Notes under the pieces: generated by a model
Databases searched by the model: none
Told to the model about the DNA's origin: nothing
The model's input: the letters and a program-made list of their open reading frames with translations, nothing else
Made by a program: the position numbers and the translations under genes
Source: Desulfotomaculum sp.
Lineage (GTDB): Bacteria; Bacillota; Desulfotomaculia; Desulfotomaculales; Desulfallaceae
Direction of reading: 5' to 3'
NCBI GenBank assembly: GCA_016841675.1
Contig: JAENYQ010000009.1
Coordinates: 1-64,000, forward strand
DNA length: 64,000 nt
Part shown: in pieces, positions 24,650 through 33,327 of the stretch
Layout of the letters: every line of letters begins with the position of its first letter
How positions within the stretch are numbered: the stretch's first letter is position 1

Positions 24650-24705
24650 TGAAGGATTTAGGAAATAAGTATAGAATAAGTGGTGGAAAGTGGTGTGAAG
24701 TGGTT
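24650..24705 (+). promoter_or_regulatory. mraZ promoter with triple MraZ-binding boxes
   Basis: TTGAAG (24650-24655), 16-bp spacer, TAGAAT (24672-24677), followed at once by three GTGG boxes with exact 10-bp spacing: GTGGTG at 24680, GTGGTG at 24690 and GTGGTT at 24700. Direct GTGG-type repeats at 10-bp spacing are the known operator form of MraZ; these would cover the transcription start, implying autorepression of the whole dcw cluster. Confidence 0.75.
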
Positions 24706-24734
24706 AGTAATGAATAGTTCGTGGGGTGCCCGGC

Positions 24735-25172
24735 ATGTTTTTGGGTGAATACCAACATACTATTGATACAAAGGGAAGATTAATTATTCCAGCCCGTTTC
24801 CGCGAAGGTCTGGGCGATCGGTTCGTTGTGACCAAGGGTTTGGACGGCTGTCTTTTTGCCTACCCCCCTCAGGAATGGTCCAATTTAGAGCAAAAGATGC
24901 GGTCCCTGCCGTTTACAAGGGCTGACGCCCGGGCCTTCGTTAGGTTTTTCTTTGCCGGTGCCACCGAATGTGAAGTTGATAAACAAGGCCGGGTTTTGAT
25001 ACCCGCCAATCTGAGGGAGCACGCCACCTTGGAGAAAGAAGTGGTGGTTATAGGTGTTTCCAGCCGTGTGGAAATCTGGTCCCAGGCACGCTGGGAGCGG
25101 TACAACGCGGAATCGGCATCATCGGTGGAGGAGATTGCCGAAAAGATTGTGGATTTCGACCTTGGAATATAA
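24735..25172 (+). CDS. mraZ: MraZ, transcriptional regulator of the dcw cluster
   Basis: A 145-residue AbrB-like (SpoVT/AbrB fold) DNA-binding protein, first gene of the division-cell wall cluster. Two SpoVT/AbrB-like half-domains are seen: [20 protein letters not shown] (5-24) and [18 protein letters not shown] (about 76-93), each with the D-x-K/Q-GR-x2-IPA-x2-R motif. ATG 24735 is chosen as the start; the upstream GTG (24726) lies in the G-rich ribosome site GTGGGGTG. Likely represses its own promoter through the boxes at 24680-24705. rsmH follows after 20 bp. Confidence 0.93.
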   Translation: MFLGEYQHTIDTKGRLIIPARFREGLGDRFVVTKGLDGCLFAYPPQEWSNLEQKMRSLPFTRADARAFVRFFFAGATECEVDKQGRVLIPANLREHATLEKEVVVIGVSSRVEIWSQARWERYNAESASSVEEIAEKIVDFDLGI

Positions 25173-25192
25173 ACCGGGGATGATTTGATACT

Positions 25193-26194
25193 GTGCTTAC
25201 TTATTCCGATCTAACTAAAAATTCTAATAATTTAGACACCGAAAAAATACCTTTTGCACACCTTCCGGTGCTGCCGGCCGAAGTGTTGAAAGGGCTCAAT
25301 CCAGGTGCAGAGGGAATATTTGTTGATTGCACCGTGGGCGGTGGCGGACACGCCCGCCTGTTGCTGGACAACACCGGTTCCGGTGTGCATCTGGTAGGTC
25401 TGGACCAAGATCCCGAGGCGCTGCAGGCCGCTGCGCATAACTTGGCGCCCTTTGCAGAACGTTTCACCCTGGCGCGATCAAACTTTGCCGGCTTGGCCAA
25501 AGTACTTGATGAGTTACATATAGATGCCGTGGACGGTTTTTTGTTTGACTTGGGGGTCAGTTCATACCAGTTGGACAACCCCGCCCGGGGATTCAGCTAC
25601 ATGCACGACGCGCTGCTGGATATGCGCATGGATCCCGCCGGTCCGGTAACCGCCAAGCATTTGGTCAACAGCCTGCCGGAATCGGACCTGGCCTCGATAA
25701 TTCGTGAATACGGAGAAGAGCGGTGGGCGGCTAGAATAGCTAAGTACATAATAAGGGCCAGAGAAGCCCGGGAAATAAACACCACGGCTGAACTGGTGGA
25801 AATAATCAAGCAGGCTATACCCGCGGGAGCTAGAAGGGAGGGCCCGCACCCGGCTAAGCGAACCTTTCAAGCCCTGCGGATAGCTGTGAACAACGAACTG
25901 GATATTTTATCTGGAGCATTTCGGGAGGCAGTAACCCGCTTGAAACCTGGTGGCCGGATATGCGTTATCTCATTTCACTCGCTGGAAGACAGGATTACCA
26001 AAGAGACTTTTATGGCGTTGGCCAACCCGTGTCAGTGCCCGCCCAAATTTCCCTGCGCCTGCGGTCTTAAGCCGGTACTGAAGTTGGTAACCAGGCGTCC
26101 CGTGACGGCCGGGGAGAAGGAATTAACCGAGAATCCCCGGGCGCGCAGCGCCAAACTGCGGGTAGGGGAAAAAGTAAGTAGTCAGGAGTCATAA
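25193..26194 (+). CDS. rsmH: RsmH (MraW), 16S rRNA m4C1402 methyltransferase
   Basis: A 333-residue SAM-dependent N4-cytosine methyltransferase acting on 16S rRNA C1402. Motifs: [15 protein letters not shown] (SAM binding), [35 protein letters not shown] and [18 protein letters not shown] start at 25193 with GGGGATGA upstream. Normal length. The last residues (VSSQES) come from an AGTCAGGAGTCA repeat, which supplies the C-terminus and leads directly to the stop. Second gene of the dcw operon. A 214-bp gap with a hairpin repeat separates it from ftsL. Confidence 0.94.
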   Translation: MLTYSDLTKNSNNLDTEKIPFAHLPVLPAEVLKGLNPGAEGIFVDCTVGGGGHARLLLDNTGSGVHLVGLDQDPEALQAAAHNLAPFAERFTLARSNFAGLAKVLDELHIDAVDGFLFDLGVSSYQLDNPARGFSYMHDALLDMRMDPAGPVTAKHLVNSLPESDLASIIREYGEERWAARIAKYIIRAREAREINTTAELVEIIKQAIPAGARREGPHPAKRTFQALRIAVNNELDILSGAFREAVTRLKPGGRICVISFHSLEDRITKETFMALANPCQCPPKFPCACGLKPVLKLVTRRPVTAGEKELTENPRARSAKLRVGEKVSSQES

Positions 26195-26258
26195 TAATAG
26201 AGCCGACAAAAACATTTAAAGACATACGGTCATAGGGAAGTAATAACATTAGGGAAGC

Positions 26259-26366
26259 TGTCATCCTGAGCGTAGCGAAAGACCTTAAGATTCTTCACTT
26301 CGTTCAGAATGACAAATTTCGCTCCCTGCCCGTTGCGCAGCGTCATGTCTGACTACTGAATTCTGA
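26259..26366. repeat. TGTCATCC...GAATGACA hairpin repeat
   Basis: TGTCATCCTGAGCGTAGCGA ... TTCACTTCGTTCAGAATGACA, an imperfect palindrome of 56 bp (26259-26314), followed by GCGCAGCGTCATGTC and a GACTACTGAATTC block (to about 26366). It is the interior of the MITE family without its terminal repeats. It lies between rsmH and ftsL. Confidence 0.75.
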
Positions 26367-26408
26367 AAAACAGGCTTTGTTCTAAAAAACCGGAAGGGTG
26401 AATAATTC

Positions 26409-26930
26409 TTGATAGTAGCGAGGGAAAAACAGCAATATTACAGTTTGCCCAAAATGCCCGGGGAAAAGAAACAGCCACAAAGTGAACCGGTCAGGCGCTC
26501 CCTGAAATGGAAAGATAAATTGGCGCTGACAGGACTGGTGGGCTTGTTCTTTTGCTCCAGCCTGCTAATCGCCTTTTATTTCGCCCAGGTGCTGGCCACC
26601 GGTTATTTGTTAAATAATACAGAAACCGATTTGGTACAGCTGCGCAAAGAAAGCCACGACCTATACATCAGGGTGAATCAGTTTACCAGCCTGGAAAATG
26701 TGGAGGTCCTGGCCGTTAACCGGTTGGGCATGGTCAAGCCGGTTAACGATGAGGTAATCATGGTGCAAAGTGTGGTTCCCCCCAAACTGCCTGCTACCGC
26801 CAGTGCAGACGGCAACGGGGTTGAACATGAACTCCGGCAGGTAACCGATGAAAAGCGTGAGCAAAACTGGGTGATTAGGGCTTTTACCAAAATGGTGGGC
26901 CATTTGGAGGCCAGCATAAACGCTGGTTGA
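26409..26930 (+). CDS. ftsL: FtsL-like cell division protein
   Basis: A 173-residue bitopic membrane protein: basic cytoplasmic N-terminus (about 1-38), one transmembrane segment (LALTGLVGLFFCSSLLIAFY, about 39-60), then an extracytoplasmic coiled coil (TETDLVQLRKESHDLYIRVN) ending in NRLGMVKP, the C-terminal signature of FtsL/DivIC proteins. TTG start with GGAAGGGTG upstream. A divisome component that partners with FtsQ/DivIB and FtsI. The tail beyond the coiled coil is longer than usual. Position between rsmH and ftsI confirms the assignment despite low sequence conservation. Confidence 0.85.
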   Translation: MIVAREKQQYYSLPKMPGEKKQPQSEPVRRSLKWKDKLALTGLVGLFFCSSLLIAFYFAQVLATGYLLNNTETDLVQLRKESHDLYIRVNQFTSLENVEVLAVNRLGMVKPVNDEVIMVQSVVPPKLPATASADGNGVEHELRQVTDEKREQNWVIRAFTKMVGHLEASINAG

Positions 26931-26955
26931 TTCGCGCCTGTTTGGAGGAGCTCGG

Positions 26956-29151
26956 ATGTACGGAACAAATATGACTGTTCGGAAACGTCTTACATTGACA
27001 TTAATCCTAGCCAGCCTGGCCTTCGTTTTTCTCATGGGTCGGCTGGCCTGGGTTCAATTTGTCCACGGTGAGGAACTACAGGAAAAGGCTCTGGAAGTGC
27101 GTATGCGGGATATACCGGTGGAGGCCAAGCGCGGTTCCGTACTGGACCGTAACGGTAAAGAACTGGTCATCAGCATTAGCGTAGATTCCATTTATGCCAC
27201 CCCGGGCCAGGTTGAAGACCCCCGGATAGCGGCGGATAAGATTGCGCCCATCCTGGATATGAATGCTGATAAGTTATTTGAAAAGTTAAGCAAGCACTCA
27301 TCCTTTGAATGGATTGAACGTAAGGTGGACAACGAAACCGCGGAAAAAATCAGGGCTCTTAACCTTGATGGTATCGGTTTTGTCGAGGAAAGCAAACGTC
27401 ACTACTTAGACCCCGGATTGGCACCCCACGTGCTGGGTTTCGCCGGAGTCGACAACCAGGGTCTTACCGGTATTGAAAGAAGTTACGATGAAGAACTGCG
27501 AGGACAGCCGGGCCGGATAGTGATTGAACACGACGCCGCCGGACGCCCGGTACCCGAGGCCCTGCACCAGTACATACCGGCCGAACAAGGCCATGACCTG
27601 GTGCTCACTCTGGACGAAACCATTCAGTATTTTGTCGAGCGGGAACTGGACAACGTGGTGACCCAGTACAATCCCAAGCTTGCCCTGGCCATTGTTATGG
27701 ACCCGGAAACCGGTGGTATACTGGCCATGGGTAACCGGCCTAGTTTCAACCCTAACGACTGGGGCAATGAGCCCAGGGAAGTTTGGGATAAAAACCCGGC
27801 CATCTGGTACAATTATGAACCTGGCTCAACATTTAAAATCATCACCGCCGCAGCGGCCTTGGAAGAAGACGTTGTCAAGCCCGAGGATCAGTTTTACGAT
27901 CCCGGTTATATCAAAGTGGCCGACCGCAATATTCGCTGCCATAAGGCCGGCGGACACGGTAGCCAAACTTTTGTGGAAGTGGTGCAAAACTCGTGTAACC
28001 CTGGGTTTATCGAAGTGGGACTTGATGTGGGCATTAAAAGGTATTATAAATATTTGGATGCCTTTGGTTTCGGTTCCACAACCGGCATTAAGCTTCCCGG
28101 TGAAGCCGGGGGCATAGTAATCCCGGAAGGCAAGGCCACTAACCTGAACCTGGCCACCATGTCTATGGGCCAGTCCATTGCTGTTACGCCGATCCAACTA
28201 ATTAGCGCAGTGGCGGCGGTAGCAAATGACGGTGTACTGATGCAGCCGCAGTTGGTCCAGGAAATCAAAGATAATGGTAAAACTATATTTTCAATGAAAC
28301 CAGAAAAAGTGCGCCAGGTAATCGCTGCGGACACTGCCCGCCAGTTGCGCGGCCTGTTGGAAAACGTGGTAGCCATCGGTACCGGCCGCAACGCCTTTGT
28401 GGAAGGTTACCGGGTGGGCGGTAAAACCGGTACCGCCCAGGTGGTGGGTGAGAGTGGCGGTTACGTAAACGGTCGGTATGTGGCCTCCTTTGCCGGGTTT
28501 GCCCCGGCGGATGATCCCAAAATGGTCATGCTGGTGGTTATCGCTGAGCCCCAGGGAGGCGTATATTACGGTGGTCTGGTAGCGGCGCCGGTATTCCAGG
28601 CCATCGCCCGGGACACCCTGCGCTACATGCGGTTGCCGGAAACCCCGGGGCTGGAAAAACCAACCCGACCCTACGAATATGTGGAGCCCCACATCGAAGT
28701 AAACGTACCTGATGTGGTCAATTACCCTGCGGATGAAGCCTGCCGAATTATTAAAGCCGCCGGATTAAAGTGCACTACTTATGGTGAGGGAAGCTTGGTT
28801 CGCCAGCAGACGCCCGGACCGGGCGCCGTTGTTGACGGAGGCACCACTGTAATATTGGATTTGGCACCGGCGACGAGCAGGAGCGGCAGTGGTGCGGTAA
28901 CGGTACCCAATTTGCGGGGGTCGACCATTAAGGAAGTAGGCTATGTGCTTGAAGAGCTCGACCTGCGTCTGGTACCCGAGGGCAGTGGCGTAGCCATAAG
29001 ACAGAGCTACAACCCTGGCGCAGCTGTAAAACGCGGTGCTCCGGTGCGGGTGGTGTTCGAACCCCCTGGGGGTAGTCAGGAGACATCACCATCCTTAGCT
29101 GCAGTAGAGACCCAAAAGCCGGAAATAATAATTAGCCCCGACATACATTAA
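26956..29151 (+). CDS. ftsI: Class B penicillin-binding protein (FtsI/PBP2B/SpoVD) with PASTA domains
   Basis: Septal or spore-cortex D,D-transpeptidase. One N-terminal membrane anchor (about 15-35), PBP dimerisation domain (PVEAKRGSVLDRNGKELV), then the transpeptidase domain with STFK (Ser291-Lys294), SCN (346-348) and KTGTA (490-494). Two PASTA domains follow (about 580-645 and 650-710; VNVPDVVNYPADEACRIIK and VTVPNLRGSTIKEVGYVLEE). 731 residues. B. subtilis has separate pbpB and spoVD at this locus; here a single gene is present, so it may serve both roles. GGAGGAG precedes the ATG. A terminator-like hairpin lies downstream, before murE. Confidence 0.93.
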   Translation: MYGTNMTVRKRLTLTLILASLAFVFLMGRLAWVQFVHGEELQEKALEVRMRDIPVEAKRGSVLDRNGKELVISISVDSIYATPGQVEDPRIAADKIAPILDMNADKLFEKLSKHSSFEWIERKVDNETAEKIRALNLDGIGFVEESKRHYLDPGLAPHVLGFAGVDNQGLTGIERSYDEELRGQPGRIVIEHDAAGRPVPEALHQYIPAEQGHDLVLTLDETIQYFVERELDNVVTQYNPKLALAIVMDPETGGILAMGNRPSFNPNDWGNEPREVWDKNPAIWYNYEPGSTFKIITAAAALEEDVVKPEDQFYDPGYIKVADRNIRCHKAGGHGSQTFVEVVQNSCNPGFIEVGLDVGIKRYYKYLDAFGFGSTTGIKLPGEAGGIVIPEGKATNLNLATMSMGQSIAVTPIQLISAVAAVANDGVLMQPQLVQEIKDNGKTIFSMKPEKVRQVIAADTARQLRGLLENVVAIGTGRNAFVEGYRVGGKTGTAQVVGESGGYVNGRYVASFAGFAPADDPKMVMLVVIAEPQGGVYYGGLVAAPVFQAIARDTLRYMRLPETPGLEKPTRPYEYVEPHIEVNVPDVVNYPADEACRIIKAAGLKCTTYGEGSLVRQQTPGPGAVVDGGTTVILDLAPATSRSGSGAVTVPNLRGSTIKEVGYVLEELDLRLVPEGSGVAIRQSYNPGAAVKRGAPVRVVFEPPGGSQETSPSLAAVETQKPEIIISPDIH

Positions 29152-29231
29152 AAAAGGTCGAAAGCCGAAGATCCTAAGGTGACTGATGACCATGGATTCT
29201 GAACCTTAGACTGATTAATTTACTTGGGCAG

Positions 29232-29275
29232 TTCGCCGGGCCGGTAAAAACCGACCCGGCGAAAATGTTTTTTTA
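29232..29275 (+). terminator. Terminator-like hairpin between ftsI and murE
   Basis: TTCGCCGGG-C-CGGT ... ACCG-A-CCCGGCGAA, a strong stem with one mismatch, then AATG and T7. It lies inside an otherwise continuous operon 81 bp after ftsI, so it should partly terminate transcription before the mur genes unless antiterminated. Confidence 0.75.
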
Positions 29276-29338
29276 TGCCTCAGGTTAATTGTTCTAAATA
29301 TGGAAATAATAATTAAAAGTATAGGGAGGGACTACCGG

Positions 29339-30829
29339 TTGCTGTTGACGAAACTGTTGGATGGTTTGCCGCTGGATGTGCCGGTTGAAGACCGGTCTGT
29401 GACAGGCATCGCCTACGATTCGCGGCGGGTTGAACCGGGTTTTTTATTTGTGGCAATAAAGGGTTTTAAAACAGACGGCCACCTATATATAAAGGACGCG
29501 GTGAGTCGTGGTGCCGCTGCAGTTGTTTTGCAGCATGACCTAGCGGTGCCCGGGGGCACGATTAAGCTGCTGACGCCTAATACGCGCCGGTTGCTGCCGT
29601 TGCTTTCTGCCCGGTTTTTCGGCGACCCCGCGCGTAAGATGAAAATGATTGGTGTAACGGGCACCAACGGCAAAACCACGACAACCAACTTAATAGAAAC
29701 TATCTACCGGGCGCACGGGGTTAAAACCGGTCTTATCGGAACCATCCATAATTGTATTGGGGACCGAGTGCTGGCGGTGGAGCATACTACCCCGGAATCC
29801 ACTGACCTGCAAAACCTACTGGCTGAAATGGCCGCAGATGGTGTGGGAGCAGTGGCCATGGAGGTTAGTTCCCACGCTCTGGCTTTACACCGGGTGGAGC
29901 AGTGCGAATACGATACGGCAGTGTTTACCAATTTAACCCAGGACCACCTGGACTTTCACGGCAGCATGGATGATTATCTGGAGGCCAAGTTAACTCTATT
30001 TGCTCAACTGGGCCGCAGTACCTTTAAAACCGGCCCCAAAAGGGCTGTGGTTAATGTCGATGATCCTGCGGCCGGGCAGATTATTGCTGTCTGCACAACT
30101 CCAGTGATTACCTACGGGATTAACCGGCCCGCCGACGTGTCGGCAAGGGATGTGCGGATCAGCACCAGGGGTGTATCGTATACCGCAGTGGTAAATGGGG
30201 AAACAGTGCCCCTGAACTTAAAAATGACCGCTCGTTTTAACGTTTATAATTCATTGGCGGCAATGGCTGCGGGGATCGCCGCCGGCATTCCGCTGGCTAC
30301 AATTAAACAGGCCCTGGAAGGGGTGCCCGGGGTGCCGGGCCGCTTTGAACTGGTGGACCGGGGCCAGAATTTTGCGGTAGTAGTGGATTACGCCCATACT
30401 CCCGACGGCCTGGAAAATGTGCTTTCGACGGCCGGGGAAGTGGCTGAGGGCAAGGTTATTGCCGTTTTCGGCTGCGGCGGAGACCGTGACCGGACCAAGC
30501 GTCCGCTGATGGGTGAAATTGCTACCCGGCTCAGCCACCTGGCCGTGGTTACTTCAGATAACCCGCGTTCCGAAGACCCGTTACTTATAATAGATGACAT
30601 TATGCCCGGTGTGCAAAAAGTGCCCGGAGCCAGTTGGATGGTCATACCCGACCGTCGCCAGGCCATCGACAAGGCCATCCGCACTGCCGGGCTTGGTGAT
30701 GTGGTGGTCATTGCCGGCAAGGGCCACGAAGATTACCAAATTGTAGGCAATCGCCGTCTGCACTTCGACGACCGGGAAGAGGCTGCGGCGGTGCTGGAAA
30801 ACATAGCCACCGGGGAGGGTACTAGATGA
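29339..30829 (+). CDS. murE: MurE, UDP-MurNAc-Ala-Glu:meso-DAP ligase
   Basis: A 496-residue cytoplasmic Mur ligase that adds the third residue of the stem peptide. ATP-binding P-loop GVTGTNGKTTTTNLIE, EVSSHALAL, and the DNPR tetrad (407-410, TSDNPRSEDP), which marks meso-diaminopimelate specificity; lysine-adding enzymes have other residues there. So the wall is predicted to be A1-gamma type. TTG 29339 is chosen: AGGGAGGG lies 8 bases upstream, while the ATG at 29300 has no ribosome site. The stop overlaps the murF start (ATGA). Confidence 0.94.
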   Translation: MLLTKLLDGLPLDVPVEDRSVTGIAYDSRRVEPGFLFVAIKGFKTDGHLYIKDAVSRGAAAVVLQHDLAVPGGTIKLLTPNTRRLLPLLSARFFGDPARKMKMIGVTGTNGKTTTTNLIETIYRAHGVKTGLIGTIHNCIGDRVLAVEHTTPESTDLQNLLAEMAADGVGAVAMEVSSHALALHRVEQCEYDTAVFTNLTQDHLDFHGSMDDYLEAKLTLFAQLGRSTFKTGPKRAVVNVDDPAAGQIIAVCTTPVITYGINRPADVSARDVRISTRGVSYTAVVNGETVPLNLKMTARFNVYNSLAAMAAGIAAGIPLATIKQALEGVPGVPGRFELVDRGQNFAVVVDYAHTPDGLENVLSTAGEVAEGKVIAVFGCGGDRDRTKRPLMGEIATRLSHLAVVTSDNPRSEDPLLIIDDIMPGVQKVPGASWMVIPDRRQAIDKAIRTAGLGDVVVIAGKGHEDYQIVGNRRLHFDDREEAAAVLENIATGEGTR

Positions 30830-32199
30830 AAACCATGACCGTGGGTGAAGTGTACCGGGCGATAGGCGGCAGCCTGCTTCACGGTGACCAGAACATCACC
30901 GTGAGCCGGGTTAGCACGGACACCCGGCAGATTCAGCCTGGCGACCTATTCTTTGCCCTGCAGGGAGAGAGGTACAACGCCCACGATTTCCTGGACCAAG
31001 CTGTGGCCGCCGGGGCCGCCGGGCTGGTTGTAAGTCGTGACACTAATGTCAACACCACTGTTCCGGTAATCAGGGTGGCGGACACCTTGGCCGGGATGCA
31101 GGACCTGGCTGCATACAACCGCAGACAGTATAACGTGCCCGTGGTGGGGATAACCGGCAGCAGTGGCAAGACTACTACCAAGGACATGGTCGCTGCAGTG
31201 CTGGAAACAAGTTTTAAGGTACTTAAAACTTTTGGCAACCGGAACAACGAGATTGGCCTGCCCCTGACTTTGCTGGATTTTTCTGCCGGGCACGGAGCTG
31301 CCGTGGTGGAGATGGCTATGCGGGCCCCGGGAGAGATTGACGCGCTGTGCCTTCTGGCCCGGCCCACCTGCGCAGTAATTACAACTATTGGTGTAGCACA
31401 CCTGGAGCGGCTGGGTGCGGTGGAAAACATTGCCCGGGCTAAAGGGGAATTGCTGGACCACATCGCTCCCGACGGTTTTGCCTTGCTGCCCGGAGACAGC
31501 CCCCTCGCCCGTGAGCAGGCTAAACGCTGCCACGGCCGAGTTTTATATTACGGCCTGGAGCAGGGGCTTGATATTTATGCTCAAGACCTGCGCCGAGAAG
31601 AGATCGGCAACCGGTTCACCGCTGTAATGGGAAGGGACCGCTGCGACATTTGCCTGCCGCTGCCCGGGCTGCATAACGTAAAAAACGCCCTGGCTGCCGC
31701 CGGTGTAGGGTTGATGCTGGGCCTTACCGCGGAGCAGGTGGCGGATGGCTTATCCCGGGTAAACCTGTCTGGGATGCGCACTGAAATTATCCAGGGTGAA
31801 GGTTTTACCTTAATCAACGATGCTTACAACGCCAACCCTGAGTCTGCCTGCGCCGCGCTGCAGACCTTGGAAGAGCTGGCGGGTAACAGGCGGCGGGTGG
31901 CAGTGCTGGGCGATATGCTTGAGCTGGGCACTGGTGCAGCGGATGGTCACCGGCAGTCCGGTGCCGCCGCTGCCAGGCACAATGTGGCGCTCCTGATTAC
32001 TGTAGGCGAACTAGCCGGCGAAACAGCATCCGGTGCCCGGCAATCCGGCGACGGCGGGGAAATTATAATCTGCCGGGATAATGTAGAAGCCCTGACTGAG
32101 CTGCAGAATAGATTACTTCCGGGTGATGTTGTGTTGGTTAAAGGCTCCCGGGGCATGCGCATGGAGGAAATTGTCCGGGGTCTGTTGAAAAAAGATTAG
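30826..32199 (+). CDS. murF: MurF, UDP-MurNAc-tripeptide:D-Ala-D-Ala ligase
   Basis: A 457-residue cytoplasmic Mur ligase that completes the pentapeptide. VGITGSSGKTTTKDMVAAVL (P-loop), TFGNRNNEIGLPLTLLD (the N-x-N-N-E-x-G-P motif of MurF), INDAYNANPESACAAL and VLGDMLELG, all typical. It overlaps murE by four bases, so it is translationally coupled. The mraY start follows 33 bp downstream. Length normal; nothing odd. Confidence 0.95.
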   Translation: MKTMTVGEVYRAIGGSLLHGDQNITVSRVSTDTRQIQPGDLFFALQGERYNAHDFLDQAVAAGAAGLVVSRDTNVNTTVPVIRVADTLAGMQDLAAYNRRQYNVPVVGITGSSGKTTTKDMVAAVLETSFKVLKTFGNRNNEIGLPLTLLDFSAGHGAAVVEMAMRAPGEIDALCLLARPTCAVITTIGVAHLERLGAVENIARAKGELLDHIAPDGFALLPGDSPLAREQAKRCHGRVLYYGLEQGLDIYAQDLRREEIGNRFTAVMGRDRCDICLPLPGLHNVKNALAAAGVGLMLGLTAEQVADGLSRVNLSGMRTEIIQGEGFTLINDAYNANPESACAALQTLEELAGNRRRVAVLGDMLELGTGAADGHRQSGAAAARHNVALLITVGELAGETASGARQSGDGGEIIICRDNVEALTELQNRLLPGDVVLVKGSRGMRMEEIVRGLLKKD

Positions 32200-32232
32200 G
32201 TTAAAAGATTAATCAACAAGGAGCCGGCCACC

Positions 32233-33225
32233 GTGATGATATATGAATCGCAAATTTCCCTGGCTTTTGCCGTGGCCCTAGTGGCTACCCTGGCCTTGGG
32301 ACCGCTTACCATTCCGCTGCTGCAACGGCTTAAATTTGGCCAGTCTATCCGCGATGACGGCCCTTCGCGGCACTTAAGCAAGGCTGGTACACCCACCATG
32401 GGCGGAGTGATGTTCCTGACGGGCACTGTGGCAGCCGTGCTGTTTGCTGCCTGGGGCAACCGGGATGCCCTAGTGGTGTTGGTTGTTACCATTGGTTTTG
32501 GGCTAATCGGCTTTTTGGATGATTTTGTCAAGGTAGCTCTAAAACGTTCTCTCGGCCTGCGGGCCAGGGAAAAACTGCTGGGCCAAGTACTGCTGGCGGC
32601 TCTTTTGGGAGCTCTGGCCCCGACGGTGCTGGAACGCGGTACCGCCATGGCAGTGCCTTTTGCCGCTTTTGTGGTGGGGGAAAGCGTGTTCCTGGATCCG
32701 GGACCTTGGCTATACATACTTTTTATTATTGTGGTTACCGTGGGCGTGGCCAATGCTGTCAATCTCACCGACGGTCTGGATGGGTTGGCCTCCGGTGTTA
32801 CTGTGGCGGCAGCAGCGGCATTTATTCCCATCGGGCTGCTGGTTGGCCGGCCGGGGGTTTCCTTGGCTATGGCTGCGCTGGTTGGCGGCTGTTTGGGCTT
32901 TTTGTTTTACAATCGTTACCCGGCCCGTATATTCATGGGCGATACCGGGTCGCTGGCCTTGGGCGGTGCCTTGGGGGCGGCGGCGGTGCTCACTGGCAGT
33001 GAACTGGCCCTGCCGCTAATTGGTGGCGTGTTTGTACTGGAGACTCTGTCTGTAATACTACAGGTGTTTTCTTTCCAGGTTTTCGGGCGGCGTATATTCC
33101 GCATGAGCCCGCTGCATCATCACTTTGAACTGGTGGGCTGGAGCGAAACAAAGGTGGTAATTACATTCTGGCTGGCGGCAATTGGTTTCGCCATGCTAGG
33201 TTTGATTGGCTTTGTTACCGGCTAA
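32233..33225 (+). CDS. mraY: MraY, phospho-MurNAc-pentapeptide translocase
   Basis: Integral membrane enzyme that transfers phospho-MurNAc-pentapeptide to undecaprenyl phosphate (lipid I). About 10 hydrophobic segments. Signatures: GTPTMGG-type (KAGTPTMGGVMFL), GFLDDFVK with the catalytic aspartates, NAVNLTDGLDGLASG, FMGDTGSLALGG and MSPLHHHFELVGWSE. 330 residues, normal. GTG 32233 follows AAGGAG at good spacing; ATG 32236 is an alternative. Part of the murE-murF-mraY-murD chain. Confidence 0.95.
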   Translation: MMIYESQISLAFAVALVATLALGPLTIPLLQRLKFGQSIRDDGPSRHLSKAGTPTMGGVMFLTGTVAAVLFAAWGNRDALVVLVVTIGFGLIGFLDDFVKVALKRSLGLRAREKLLGQVLLAALLGALAPTVLERGTAMAVPFAAFVVGESVFLDPGPWLYILFIIVVTVGVANAVNLTDGLDGLASGVTVAAAAAFIPIGLLVGRPGVSLAMAALVGGCLGFLFYNRYPARIFMGDTGSLALGGALGAAAVLTGSELALPLIGGVFVLETLSVILQVFSFQVFGRRIFRMSPLHHHFELVGWSETKVVITFWLAAIGFAMLGLIGFVTG

Positions 33226-33327
33226 ACAGGTAAGGGAAACAACCTTTTTGTTATTCTGTACGAAGTAAAGAATCTTTAAGCAATCTTTTTTGTTTCAGTC
33301 TGATCACTTGAAAGAAGGAATGCATAG

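Noticed and set aside
32196-32831. 211-codon antisense frame over mraY
   Set aside because: Composition (Ser/Thr/Ala/Pro/Arg rich) and complete overlap with mraY show it is a shadow of codon bias.
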